A stretch of DNA of 64,000 nt from Rodentibacter haemolyticus (GTDB taxonomy: Bacteria; Pseudomonadota; Gammaproteobacteria; Enterobacterales; Pasteurellaceae). The stretch is taken from NCBI RefSeq assembly GCF_015356115.1, contig NZ_CP063056.1, positions 2,432,735-2,496,734 of the forward strand. Direction: 5' to 3'. The notes beneath the pieces are model-generated. The model was not told where the DNA came from. It saw nothing but the letters and a program-made list of their open reading frames with translations, and did no database searches. Positions within the stretch are counted from its first letter, which is position 1, and each line of letters starts with the position of its first letter. Position numbers and translations under genes: made by a program. Below, piece by piece: positions 16,153-24,087 of the stretch.

Positions 16153-17655
16153 TTAACCTGAAGCTAGTGCTAAAACTCGCTCTTGAGTTAATTCTGTTCG
16201 AGGAATAATGCCTACTTGTTTTCCTTCATGCATGACTATTACACGATCACTCATCGACAATAATTCAAGCATATCCGAAGTAATCATAATGATACTTTTT
16301 CCTTGCTTGGCTAATTCCACCATTAATTTATAAAGCTCGGCTTTTGCTCCCACATCAATCCCTTTTGTCGGTTCATCTAGAATGAGAATGTCCGGTTCTA
16401 ATAATAACCACCGTGCCAATAAGACTTTTTGCTGATTCCCTCCGGATAAGTTATTGGTAATCACATCAACATTAGGGGCTTTAATTTTTAATTTTGCTTT
16501 TTGTTCATAAGCGGTTTTTTGGGCTTTTTGAACGGAGAGTAGGAAGTTTTCTAAATACGGCGACATTTGCGGCATAATCATATTGTCGGTAATGCTTAAA
16601 TTTAGGAAAAGTCCGGTTAACTTACGATCTTCCGTTACAAAACCGATTTTGTGTTTCATTGCATCAAGCGGAGTTTTAATATCGGCTTTCTTTCCATGAA
16701 TATAAATTTCACCGCTATCTGCCGGTTTATAACCGAATAATCCCTCGACAATTTCAGAACGTCCCGCTCCAACAAGACCGGCAATACCAAAGATTTCCCC
16801 TTTACGTACAGCAAAATTCACATTCTGATAATGCCCCTCTCGGCAAAAATCTCTAATTTCAATCACCACTTCATCTGACGGTTGTAAGTCTTCACGTTGG
16901 AACATTTCTGACATATCTCGTCCTACCATCATCGAAATGAGTTGTTCTTTTGTGACATCGGCAATCGGTTTCGTATCAATATATTGCCCGTCACGAATCA
17001 CAGTGATTTCGTCTGACACTCGAAAAACTTCATCTAATTTATGAGAGATAAAAATAATGGCAATACCACGACTTTTTACCGTATTAATGATTTTATAGAG
17101 CTGTTCTACTTCACTTTCCGTTAATGCCGTCGTAGGCTCATCCATAATAATGACTTTAGCATCGTTAGATACGGCGGTAGCTATCGCCACTAATTGAGCC
17201 TTTGCAACAGAAACATCTGACATTTTTGCGGTAACATCCATAGGCACGCCTAATTCAGACAAAATTTCTGTTGCTTTTTTATCCATTTCTTTTTGATTTA
17301 AAAAGAATTTTTTCGTTGTGATTTCACGCCCTAGATAAAAATTATCTGCAATAGTTAAATTGGCTGCCGGTGAAATTTCTTGCGGAACCATGGTTAATCC
17401 GCTGCGAATGGCATCAATAGGTCTGTGCGGATTGAAGGGTTTTCCATCTAAAATTAATTCGCTACCGACATCTGGGATATAGATACCATAAAGAATTTTC
17501 ATTAATGTGGATTTTCCTGCGCCATTCTCACCCATTAGTGCATGTACAGTACCACGCTTGACTTTGAGATTAATATTATCCAGTGCTTTAACACCGGGGA
17601 AAGTTTTAGACACACGGCGCATTTCTAAGATATAAGGGGAACGGTTTGAATCCAT
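16153..17655 (-). CDS. ABC sugar/inositol transporter ATP-binding protein (RbsA/MglA-like, two ABC domains)
   Basis: A 500-residue cytoplasmic ATPase with two fused ABC modules, as usual for CUT2-type sugar importers. Module 1 has Walker A GENGAGKSTLMK and Walker B VIIMDEPTTAL. Module 2 has a degenerate Walker A GLVGAGRSEIVE, the intact signature LSGGNQQKV and Walker B LILDEPTKGID. The degenerate second site is a family trait. It is separated from the binding-protein gene by 104 bp containing a 9-bp hairpin and from the permease gene by 59 bp. Confidence 0.9.
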   Translation of the reverse strand: MDSNRSPYILEMRRVSKTFPGVKALDNINLKVKRGTVHALMGENGAGKSTLMKILYGIYIPDVGSELILDGKPFNPHRPIDAIRSGLTMVPQEISPAANLTIADNFYLGREITTKKFFLNQKEMDKKATEILSELGVPMDVTAKMSDVSVAKAQLVAIATAVSNDAKVIIMDEPTTALTESEVEQLYKIINTVKSRGIAIIFISHKLDEVFRVSDEITVIRDGQYIDTKPIADVTKEQLISMMVGRDMSEMFQREDLQPSDEVVIEIRDFCREGHYQNVNFAVRKGEIFGIAGLVGAGRSEIVEGLFGYKPADSGEIYIHGKKADIKTPLDAMKHKIGFVTEDRKLTGLFLNLSITDNMIMPQMSPYLENFLLSVQKAQKTAYEQKAKLKIKAPNVDVITNNLSGGNQQKVLLARWLLLEPDILILDEPTKGIDVGAKAELYKLMVELAKQGKSIIMITSDMLELLSMSDRVIVMHEGKQVGIIPRTELTQERVLALASG

Positions 17656-17726
17656 TTGTTACTCCTTCACTTGTAATCAACATTTCTGTCATAAAGTGCG
17701 GTAATTTTTTGAGTAGTTTTTTTTAA

Positions 17727-17750
17727 TTAAGGTGGCGCGCACCACCTTAA
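17727..17750 (-). other. Intra-operon mRNA hairpin after the binding-protein gene
   Basis: TTAAGGTGG (17727-17735) pairs with CCACCTTAA (17742-17750). On the minus strand it is followed by A residues rather than T residues, so it is unlikely to be a full terminator. A stem in this position could stabilise the upstream binding-protein mRNA, as in other importer operons (inference). Confidence 0.55.
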
Positions 17751-17759
17751 TATTCCGTG

Positions 17760-18698
17760 TTATTTCTTATATTTTGCTTGATATTCCGCTTTCTTATCCG
17801 GGGTAACTAATTCAAAAGGCACCCATTTTACATGCGGCACTTGTTCGCCTTTAGCCGCAGCATAAGCGATTTCTGCCCCTGTTGTACCCTGGCCAATAGC
17901 AGACTGATAAACTGTTGCGTCTAATCCTTTACCGAGATATTCAAGTGCATCCGGTGTTGCATCAAGCCCGACAATGAGTACATCTTCGTCTTTTAATCCG
18001 AGTTTACGGCTGGCTAGAATCGCACCGATTGCCATTTCGTCATTGTTGCTTACAATCACGTTTAAATTCTTATTCGCAGCAATTAAATTTTCGGCGATTT
18101 GTAATCCGCGATCACGTTCCCATTTGCCTTCTTGTTCTGCAATCACTTTAATATTGTTATGTTTTTCAAATACTTCTTTGTTACCTTGAGTACGTTTTGT
18201 CGTTGCATCCAAGCCTAAAATGCCGAGCAAAATAATGCTTTCAGCAGGTTTTCCATTCAGTTGATTAACAATAAAATCCGCTTGGATACGTCCTCCTTCC
18301 AATTCATCAGAACCTACAAAACTTGTGATTAAATGCATATCTTCATCATTAGGTTTACGATTAACGATGATAAGCGGAATATTGGCTTTTTTGGCTTTAC
18401 GGGCAATGACTTTGACAATGTTAGGGTCTGTCGGTACAACTAAAAGTGCATCGACTTTTTGATCGATAAAAGTTTCGACATCATTTAATAAACGGGCAGG
18501 ATCACTATTTGCATCAGAAAGTTTGATTTCAACATCATCATGCTGCGCATCAAAATCACGAATAGCATCTTGTAAATAGGTTTGCCATTTATCCGCAAAA
18601 GATTGCATAGGAGCTCCAATCACAAGATTTTTGGCGATTGCATTCTGTGATGAGAATAATATACCTGCGCATAATAGAGTTAATAATGTCTTTTTCAT
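17760..18698 (-). CDS. Periplasmic sugar/inositol-binding protein
   Basis: A 312-residue secreted substrate-binding protein. A Sec signal peptide (MKKTLLTLLCAGILFSSQNA) is cut after AIA. The mature part is a type 1 periplasmic binding fold: NLVIGAPMQSFADKWQTYLQ, FIDQKVDALLVVPTDPNIVK, NNDEMAIGAILASRKLG and VLIVGLDATPDALEYL. It is the first gene of the importer operon. Substrate specificity to inositol is inferred from position only. Confidence 0.88.
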   Translation of the reverse strand: MKKTLLTLLCAGILFSSQNAIAKNLVIGAPMQSFADKWQTYLQDAIRDFDAQHDDVEIKLSDANSDPARLLNDVETFIDQKVDALLVVPTDPNIVKVIARKAKKANIPLIIVNRKPNDEDMHLITSFVGSDELEGGRIQADFIVNQLNGKPAESIILLGILGLDATTKRTQGNKEVFEKHNNIKVIAEQEGKWERDRGLQIAENLIAANKNLNVIVSNNDEMAIGAILASRKLGLKDEDVLIVGLDATPDALEYLGKGLDATVYQSAIGQGTTGAEIAYAAAKGEQVPHVKWVPFELVTPDKKAEYQAKYKK

Positions 18699-18785
18699 AA
18701 ATTACTCCTTGATGTGAAAGATAAAATAATATGATTGAAATACCGCTATATTACCGACCACTCTTCATGAATATAAATTCCAAAA

Positions 18786-18880
18786 TGTGAAATAATGAAT
18801 TTTTTATTTCATTTTTGAATGTAGCATAGCAAATAAAACCACACAACAATGATGTTACTATTATGTGAAATAGATCTCAT
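18786..18880 (-). promoter_or_regulatory. Control region of the ABC importer operon with iol motif and CRP-like site
   Basis: TGAAAT (18788-18793) and ATTTCA (18806-18811) form an inverted pair within TTATTTCATTTTTGA (18804-18818), the same motif as at 11021, 11197 and 21860. Further out, TGTGA-AATAGA-TCTCA (18864-18879) is a 9/10 CRP-like site whose TAGATCTCATTTTT matches the iolD array unit. Both lie within 185 bp of the binding-protein start. Confidence 0.55.
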
Positions 18881-18924
18881 TTTTTCTGAATTAGCCTCCG
18901 TTTTTTCTTGTTACCAAATAGAAG

Positions 18925-18949
18925 AATGGCAATTTTTTGAATTGCCATT
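18925..18949 (-). terminator. Hairpin terminator after the Gfo/Idh/MocA gene
   Basis: AATGGCAATT (18925-18934) pairs with AATTGCCATT (18940-18949), a 10-bp stem. On the minus strand it is followed by a pyrimidine-rich TTCTTCT. It follows the stop of the dehydrogenase gene and separates it from the importer promoter. Confidence 0.6.
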
Positions 18950-18980
18950 TTAGAATAAATAATCCAAAAATAGTGTAACC

Positions 18981-20120
18981 TTAACCCAACTCATCAACTG
19001 TAACCCAACGTTTTTGCCGGCAGGAAAGCGCTATCGCATCTAATACACGGGAAACTTTAAATCCCTCATAAAAATCCGGATACATCGTTTTATTGCGGGC
19101 AATACCGAGAATAAGATCTCGAATTTCAACGGTTTTTTGATCATTAAAACCGATTCCATGCCCCGCACTGATACAAAAGTTTTTATAATCGGGATGTAAG
19201 GGGCCGGTCAAAATAGTTTTAAAGCCTTGGCGCGCCAGGTTTTCTTCATGTAAATAAAGTTTTAATTCCGCCATTCGTTCTTGTGTGTAGCTAATTGTGC
19301 CTTTGGTTCCGGTAATCACATAGCTAAGCCCCATTTTCCTACCGCAGGCAATGCGTGATGTTTCAATTGTTCCCATACAACCATTTGTAAAACGGAGCAT
19401 CGCCGTTGCCTGATCTTCATTCTCTACAGGTAAATATTCCGCAAGATTTTTCGGGTTAGGGCGCTGTGGAATAACGGTTTGCTTATCGCCGATTACCTCT
19501 TTAATGTCGCTACCTAGTAGATATTGCGACATTTGCACAATATGTGCGCCTAAATCACCTAATGCGCCTAATCCTGCTTTTTCATTAAGGCAATGCCAAT
19601 CTAAAGGTGTGTTTGGATTAGCGAGATAGTCCTCGTTATGCGTGCCGTAGAAATGCACGATTTCTCCGATTTCTCCATTCGCTATAATTTCTCGCGCCAA
19701 TTGCGTAGTCGGATTTTTAATATAGTTAAATCCAACTAAAGTTTTCACGCCTGCTTTTTCAGCCGCTTCGTACATTTGTTTCGCATCAGCTGAGGTTAAT
19801 GCGAGGGGCTTTTCACAGTAAATATGTTTGCCATGTGCAATTGCGGCTAGCGCAATTTCTTTATGCAGAAAATTAGGTGTACAAATATCAATAACATCAA
19901 TATTCGGATCTTGCACAATATCAAACCAATTTCCCGTTGAGCGATTAAAACCAAATTCCTTTGCTTTTTGTGCTGCTAATTCAGGCGTAATCTCTGCCAA
20001 ATATTCTCGCTCTAATTTTGCTTCTAAATCGAATACTGTTGGGGCTTGAGCATAAGCAATGGCATGACAGTGCCCTATATACCCGGTGCCGATTAAACCA
20101 ATACGGATTATTTCCATCAT
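18981..20120 (-). CDS. Gfo/Idh/MocA family oxidoreductase (inositol-related)
   Basis: A 379-residue NAD(P)-dependent oxidoreductase: Rossmann motif RIGLIGTGYIGHCHAIAYAQ, the EKP motif in HIYCEKPLALTSADAK, VGFNYIKNP, and the acidic/His block GALGDLGAHIVQMSQYLLG. It is longer than IolG and distinct from it. Members of this branch in inositol loci act on isomers such as scyllo- or D-chiro-inositol or on keto-inositols. Such a role here is inference from the neighbourhood (mmsA upstream, importer downstream). It begins 129 bp after mmsA, beyond a terminator. Confidence 0.82.
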   Translation of the reverse strand: MMEIIRIGLIGTGYIGHCHAIAYAQAPTVFDLEAKLEREYLAEITPELAAQKAKEFGFNRSTGNWFDIVQDPNIDVIDICTPNFLHKEIALAAIAHGKHIYCEKPLALTSADAKQMYEAAEKAGVKTLVGFNYIKNPTTQLAREIIANGEIGEIVHFYGTHNEDYLANPNTPLDWHCLNEKAGLGALGDLGAHIVQMSQYLLGSDIKEVIGDKQTVIPQRPNPKNLAEYLPVENEDQATAMLRFTNGCMGTIETSRIACGRKMGLSYVITGTKGTISYTQERMAELKLYLHEENLARQGFKTILTGPLHPDYKNFCISAGHGIGFNDQKTVEIRDLILGIARNKTMYPDFYEGFKVSRVLDAIALSCRQKRWVTVDELG

Positions 20121-20208
20121 TAACTCCTTATTAAAGTTATCATCAATATAAATTGATCATATTTAATAAACTAACGTGATAAATTTTATGAAAATACAAG
20201 GAATAACA

Positions 20209-20236
20209 AAAAAGGAAGATTTAAAAATCTTCCTTT
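20209..20236 (-). terminator. Terminator of mmsA
   Basis: AAAGGAAGATTT (20211-20222) pairs with AAATCTTCCTTT (20225-20236). Minus-strand readout runs into TTTTTTG. It lies just beyond the mmsA stop. Confidence 0.82.
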
Positions 20237-20249
20237 ATTTTGACCGCAC

Positions 20250-21761
20250 TTATAGTGTAGGCATACTGAAAGCGGCATTCTCTAAAGTGAATTTATTTGG
20301 CCAACGTGTTGTAACGGTTTTCATTTTCGTATAAAAACGTACGCCGTCCGTTCCATATACATTCAATGCACCGTATGCAGAATGTTTCCAACCACCAAAG
20401 CAGTGAAATGCCATTGGAACGGGAATCGGTACGTTAACACCAACCATACCGGCTTGCACATGATAAGCAAATTCACGGGCAGTTCCGCCATCGGCAGTAA
20501 AGATTGCCGTGCCGTTGCCAAACGGATGTTCATTAATTAATTTCATTGCGTGTTCAAAGCTATTTGCCCGAACAATTCCTAAAACCGGACCAAAGATTTC
20601 TTCTTTATAAATCGTCATATCCGGCGTTACATTGTCAAATAGCGTACCGCCGATAAAATATCCTTTTTCGTACCCCTCCGGTTTTTTGCCTCGCCCGTCA
20701 ACAAGCAGAGTAGCGCCTTCTTCAATCCCTATCTCAATGTAACGGGTAACATTGTTTAAATGTTGTTGGGTTATTAACGGTCCGAAATCCATTTCTTTTT
20801 CACCTTCCGGTGTTATTCCCGGACCAAAGCGTAAATTTTCGACTTTCGGCTTAAGAGCGGCAACTAATTTATCTGCCGTATCATCATCAATTGTCACAAT
20901 TAAAGGTAGTGCCATACAGCGTTCGCCGGCAGCACCAAACGCAGCACCTAAAATTGCATTTACCGTTGTATCAATATCGGCATCAGGCATAACTAATCCG
21001 TGATTTTTCGCCGCTCCCAGCGCTTGAACCCGCTTTCCGTGTTCCGAACCGATTTTATGTACATGGGCCGCTGCGGTGGTTGAGCCGACAAAGCTGACGG
21101 CTTGTACTCTCGGATCACGTAATAAAATTTCATTATCTTTACGATCACCATGGACGACATTAAATACACCGTCAGGTAAACCGGCTTCTTTTAGTAATTC
21201 AGCTAAACGAATGGATAAAGAAGGATCGGCTTTTGCCGGTTTTAAAATAAAGGTGTTTCCGCAAGCTAAAGCAATAGGAAACATCCACATTGGTACCATA
21301 GCAGGAAAGTTAAAAGGCGTAATACCGATCGTTACCCCTAGAGGTTGCATACTTGAATGAATATCGATCCCTTTGCCCGCTTGTTCTGAAAATTCACCTT
21401 TTAATAAATGAGGAATACCGCAGGCAAACTCTACCACCTCTAATCCACGCGTTAGTTCTCCGCAGGAATCCGAATAAACTTTCCCGTGTTCTTCTGTGAT
21501 TAAGCGTGCCAGCGTATCCCAGTCTCGTTGTAACAATTCTTTAAATTTAAATAAAATTCTAGCCCGTCTGAGTGGGGAAGTCGCTGCCCAAGCAGGAAAA
21601 GCGTTATAGGCAGCTTCTGTAGCTGCATTAACTTCTTCTGCCGTACTCATTCGGACTTGACGAATTTGTTCACCAGTTGCAGGGTTAAAAATAGGCCAAA
21701 TGCTTTCGCCTCGGCTTTCTACTTGTTTACCATTAATGAAATTATGCACGGTTTCCATCAT
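20250..21761 (-). CDS. mmsA: Methylmalonate-semialdehyde dehydrogenase (CoA-acylating)
   Basis: A 503-residue aldehyde dehydrogenase, the IolA step: malonic semialdehyde plus CoA and NAD gives acetyl-CoA, CO2 and NADH. Family features are FINGKQVESRGESIWPIFNP, FNFPAMVPMWMFPIALACGN (cofactor pocket), VSFVGSTTAAAHVHKIG, and the catalytic cysteine in GAAGERCMALPLIV. The C-terminus includes FTADGGTAREFAYHVQAGMV. It is divergent from iolB, sharing a 199-bp control region. A decayed copy of its 3' end lies at 6790-6955. Confidence 0.95.
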   Translation of the reverse strand: MMETVHNFINGKQVESRGESIWPIFNPATGEQIRQVRMSTAEEVNAATEAAYNAFPAWAATSPLRRARILFKFKELLQRDWDTLARLITEEHGKVYSDSCGELTRGLEVVEFACGIPHLLKGEFSEQAGKGIDIHSSMQPLGVTIGITPFNFPAMVPMWMFPIALACGNTFILKPAKADPSLSIRLAELLKEAGLPDGVFNVVHGDRKDNEILLRDPRVQAVSFVGSTTAAAHVHKIGSEHGKRVQALGAAKNHGLVMPDADIDTTVNAILGAAFGAAGERCMALPLIVTIDDDTADKLVAALKPKVENLRFGPGITPEGEKEMDFGPLITQQHLNNVTRYIEIGIEEGATLLVDGRGKKPEGYEKGYFIGGTLFDNVTPDMTIYKEEIFGPVLGIVRANSFEHAMKLINEHPFGNGTAIFTADGGTAREFAYHVQAGMVGVNVPIPVPMAFHCFGGWKHSAYGALNVYGTDGVRFYTKMKTVTTRWPNKFTLENAAFSMPTL

Positions 21762-21851
21762 TTGCTCCTTACTTAATTAGTGAAATATCTATATTGACCT
21801 CACACAAAGTAAAATATTTATTCCAAAAAATCAATATGGATATCCATTATT

Positions 21852-21893
21852 TGAAATAAAAATTTCATTTTGTGAGCTAGATCTAATTTTTGG
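21852..21893. promoter_or_regulatory. mmsA/iolB divergent control region with palindromic motif
   Basis: TGAAAT-AAAA-ATTTCA (21852-21867) is a 16-bp perfect palindrome. It runs into AAATTTCATTTTGTGA (21860-21875) and a weak CRP-like TGTGA-GCTAGA-TCTAA (21871-21886), followed by ATTTTTGG. The same elements occur at the other two iol control regions. The RpiR-type regulator at 23153 is a candidate binder of the palindrome (inference). Confidence 0.55.
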
Positions 21894-21960
21894 AAAAATG
21901 TTCTAGACCAAATTGTTTAAAAGCGTATGATTTTGAATGTTCAGTAAGTAAGGAGAAAAT

Positions 21961-22794
21961 ATGAGTTATTTATTGTCAAAATCCAGAAAAAATACACCGT
22001 TAGAAAATGGTGAAGTACAAAAAATTACACCGAAAAGTGCTAAATGGGAGTATGTCGGTTTTGAAATGTATCATCTAAAAAACCAACAAAGTTTAGTTTT
22101 AGATACTGAAAAAACCGAAGTTTGTTTAGTTATGGTTGCAGGGAAAGCCAGTGTAGCCGTTGCAGAACAAACGTTCCATAAAATCGGTAATCGGATAACG
22201 CCTTTCGAAAAAGTCCCGCCTTATGCGGTTTATGTACCACATAACCAAATTATTCATATTACTGCAGATACTGAGGCAGAAATTGCCGTGTGTCGGGCGC
22301 CAAGTCAAGGGAATTTGCCCGTACGTTTAATTACACCGGAACAGATAAGTGTTGAAAAAAGAGGGTATGGCAATAATAAACGTTTGGTTCATAACATTTT
22401 GCCCGAAACAGAGGCGGCTGATGCATTATTAGTGGTTGAGGTCTTTACGGATGAAGGTTGCACGAGTTCTTTTCCAAGCCATAAACACGATCAGAAAAAT
22501 TCAGATCAGGAAACTTATTTGGAAGAAACTTATTATCATCGTTTTGATCCGCCACAAGGTTTTGCATTACAACGTGTTTATACTGATGATCGTTCTTTAG
22601 ATGAATGTATGGCGGTTTATGATGGTGATGTAGTGCAAGTTCCAAAAGGCTATCACCCTGTTGCAACGATTGCTGGATACAATAATTATTATCTAAATGT
22701 GATGGCAGGTCCCGTAAGACAATGGCGTTTTAGTTGGGAGAAAGAGCATAGTTGGGTAAATACCCCTGAATATGCCAAAAAATTTGAAAAATAA
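21961..22794 (+). CDS. iolB: 5-deoxy-glucuronate isomerase
   Basis: A 277-residue cupin-type isomerase that converts 5-deoxy-glucuronate to 5-dehydro-2-deoxygluconate. IolB features are WEYVGFEMYHLK near the N-terminus, the metal-binding PSHKHD block, then EETYYHRFDPPQGFALQRVY and the GDVVQVPKGYHPV motif, ending YYLNVMAGPVRQWRFSWEKE. The ATG follows AAGGAG. It is transcribed divergently from mmsA and followed by a large hairpin before the regulator gene. Confidence 0.95.
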   Translation: MSYLLSKSRKNTPLENGEVQKITPKSAKWEYVGFEMYHLKNQQSLVLDTEKTEVCLVMVAGKASVAVAEQTFHKIGNRITPFEKVPPYAVYVPHNQIIHITADTEAEIAVCRAPSQGNLPVRLITPEQISVEKRGYGNNKRLVHNILPETEAADALLVVEVFTDEGCTSSFPSHKHDQKNSDQETYLEETYYHRFDPPQGFALQRVYTDDRSLDECMAVYDGDVVQVPKGYHPVATIAGYNNYYLNVMAGPVRQWRFSWEKEHSWVNTPEYAKKFEK

Positions 22795-22800
22795 TAAGAG

Positions 22801-22851
22801 AACACCAATGTAGCCGGGATAGATTAGGATTAATGTCGGCTCATTGGTGTT
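22801..22851 (+). terminator. Long bulged hairpin after iolB
   Basis: AACACCAATG plus AGCCG (22801-22816, one T bulged) pairs with CGGCTCATTGGTGTT (22837-22851), a 15-bp stem with a 20-nt loop, 7 bp after the iolB stop. There is no clean T run, so it may be an mRNA 3' end or partial terminator. The rest of 22852-23152 is AT-rich with no gene. Confidence 0.5.
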
Positions 22852-23152
22852 ATTCACAATCCTCTTAATGAGATAGAGGGGGAATAGTGCTTGTTACTGT
22901 TTTTATTCAAACAACCACTACATAACATCGAAATTGAATATGACATATTATCGCTTTCTTGTGTGCTCAATAAAAAGTGTATTAAACCAGTGATTTGATT
23001 TTATTAAAAAAATATATTGATATAAAATAGTTGCTCATTGTTTGGGCATTATTAAGACACATCGGCATAGCTGTAAATAAAAAAGTAGAAAATCACCACT
23101 CTTTTTATTATTGACGATAGTCCTTTCCGTTCAATCGGTTAAAAAGGTAAAT

Positions 23153-23986
23153 ATGGAAGAAAATACGCAATTAAAAGATCTGCAAAATAAAATACGATTA
23201 CGTTATGATAGTTTAAGTAAACGCTTAAAGCAGGTTGCTCAATATGTTTTAGATAACAGCGATAGTATTGTTTTTGATACGGTAGCCGTTATTTCAGAAA
23301 AGGCTAATGTCCCTCCTTCAACCCTCATTCGCTTTGCTGCAGAGTTCGGTTTTTCCGGTTTTAATGAAATGAAACAGATCTTTCGGGAAAATCTTATGGA
23401 AAAAACCACGAATTATACGGAGCGGTTACAACTTTCCCACAAACTTAATAAGCAGCACAATAACTCGGTTGAAAATATTTTATCGATTTTTTCCCAAGCC
23501 AACGGGCACGCTCTTCAACAGCTAGCAGCAAATACCGATACCCAACAGCTTCGTGCAGCAGCAAAAATTTTAAATCAAGCCAATAATATTTTTGTTATAG
23601 GCTTGAAACGTTCTTTTAGTGTTGCCTGCTATTTCAATTATACTTTACTACATTTAGATTGTCGCTCTTTTGTGATTGACGGATTAGGGGGAATGTTTGA
23701 TGAGCAGCTTAGTCAAATTAAAGAAGGAGATGTTATCGTTGTTATCAGTTTTTCACCTTATGCGGATGAAACCTTAAATATTGCCAGCATTGCCGCTAAG
23801 AAAGGGGTAAGGCAAATTGCGATTACGGATAGCCAAATTAGCCCTTTGCTTACCTTTAGTGATATTTCTTTTATTATTAAAGAAGCGCAGGTGCTGGGAT
23901 TTCGTTCTCAATGCTCAACAATGACATTAGTGCAAACACTGGCGATTACGTTGGGCTTAGAGAAAGAATCAACAAAATTAGAGTAA
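23153..23986 (+). CDS. iolR: MurR/RpiR-family transcriptional regulator of the inositol cluster
   Basis: A 277-residue regulator. The N-terminal helix-turn-helix spans about residues 1-80 (QVAQYVLDNSDSIVFDTVAV, PPSTLIRFAAEFGFSGFNEM). The C-terminal SIS sugar-phosphate-binding domain spans about 125-260 (NNIFVIGLKRSFSVACYFNY; EGDVIVVISFSPYADETLNI). I chose the ATG at 23153, preceded by AAAAAGG, over an upstream in-frame TTG at 23111 with no ribosome site. RpiR-type IolR proteins repress iol genes in other proteobacteria. That it controls this cluster, and the symbol, are inferred from position. Confidence 0.85.
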   Translation: MEENTQLKDLQNKIRLRYDSLSKRLKQVAQYVLDNSDSIVFDTVAVISEKANVPPSTLIRFAAEFGFSGFNEMKQIFRENLMEKTTNYTERLQLSHKLNKQHNNSVENILSIFSQANGHALQQLAANTDTQQLRAAAKILNQANNIFVIGLKRSFSVACYFNYTLLHLDCRSFVIDGLGGMFDEQLSQIKEGDVIVVISFSPYADETLNIASIAAKKGVRQIAITDSQISPLLTFSDISFIIKEAQVLGFRSQCSTMTLVQTLAITLGLEKESTKLE

Positions 23987-24045
23987 AAGTGCGGTCAAAT
24001 TATTATCTGAATTTAGCTTGAATAAGCTATGATTGGAGCTATAAA

Positions 24046-24075
24046 AAATGCCAAGGTTTTCATACCTTGGCATTT
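24046..24075. terminator. Bidirectional terminator between iolR and katA
   Basis: AAATGCCAAGGT (24046-24057) pairs with ACCTTGGCATTT (24064-24075), a 12-bp perfect stem with a 6-nt loop, in the convergent gap of the two genes. Confidence 0.88.
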
Positions 24076-24087
24076 ACTTTTATTTTA

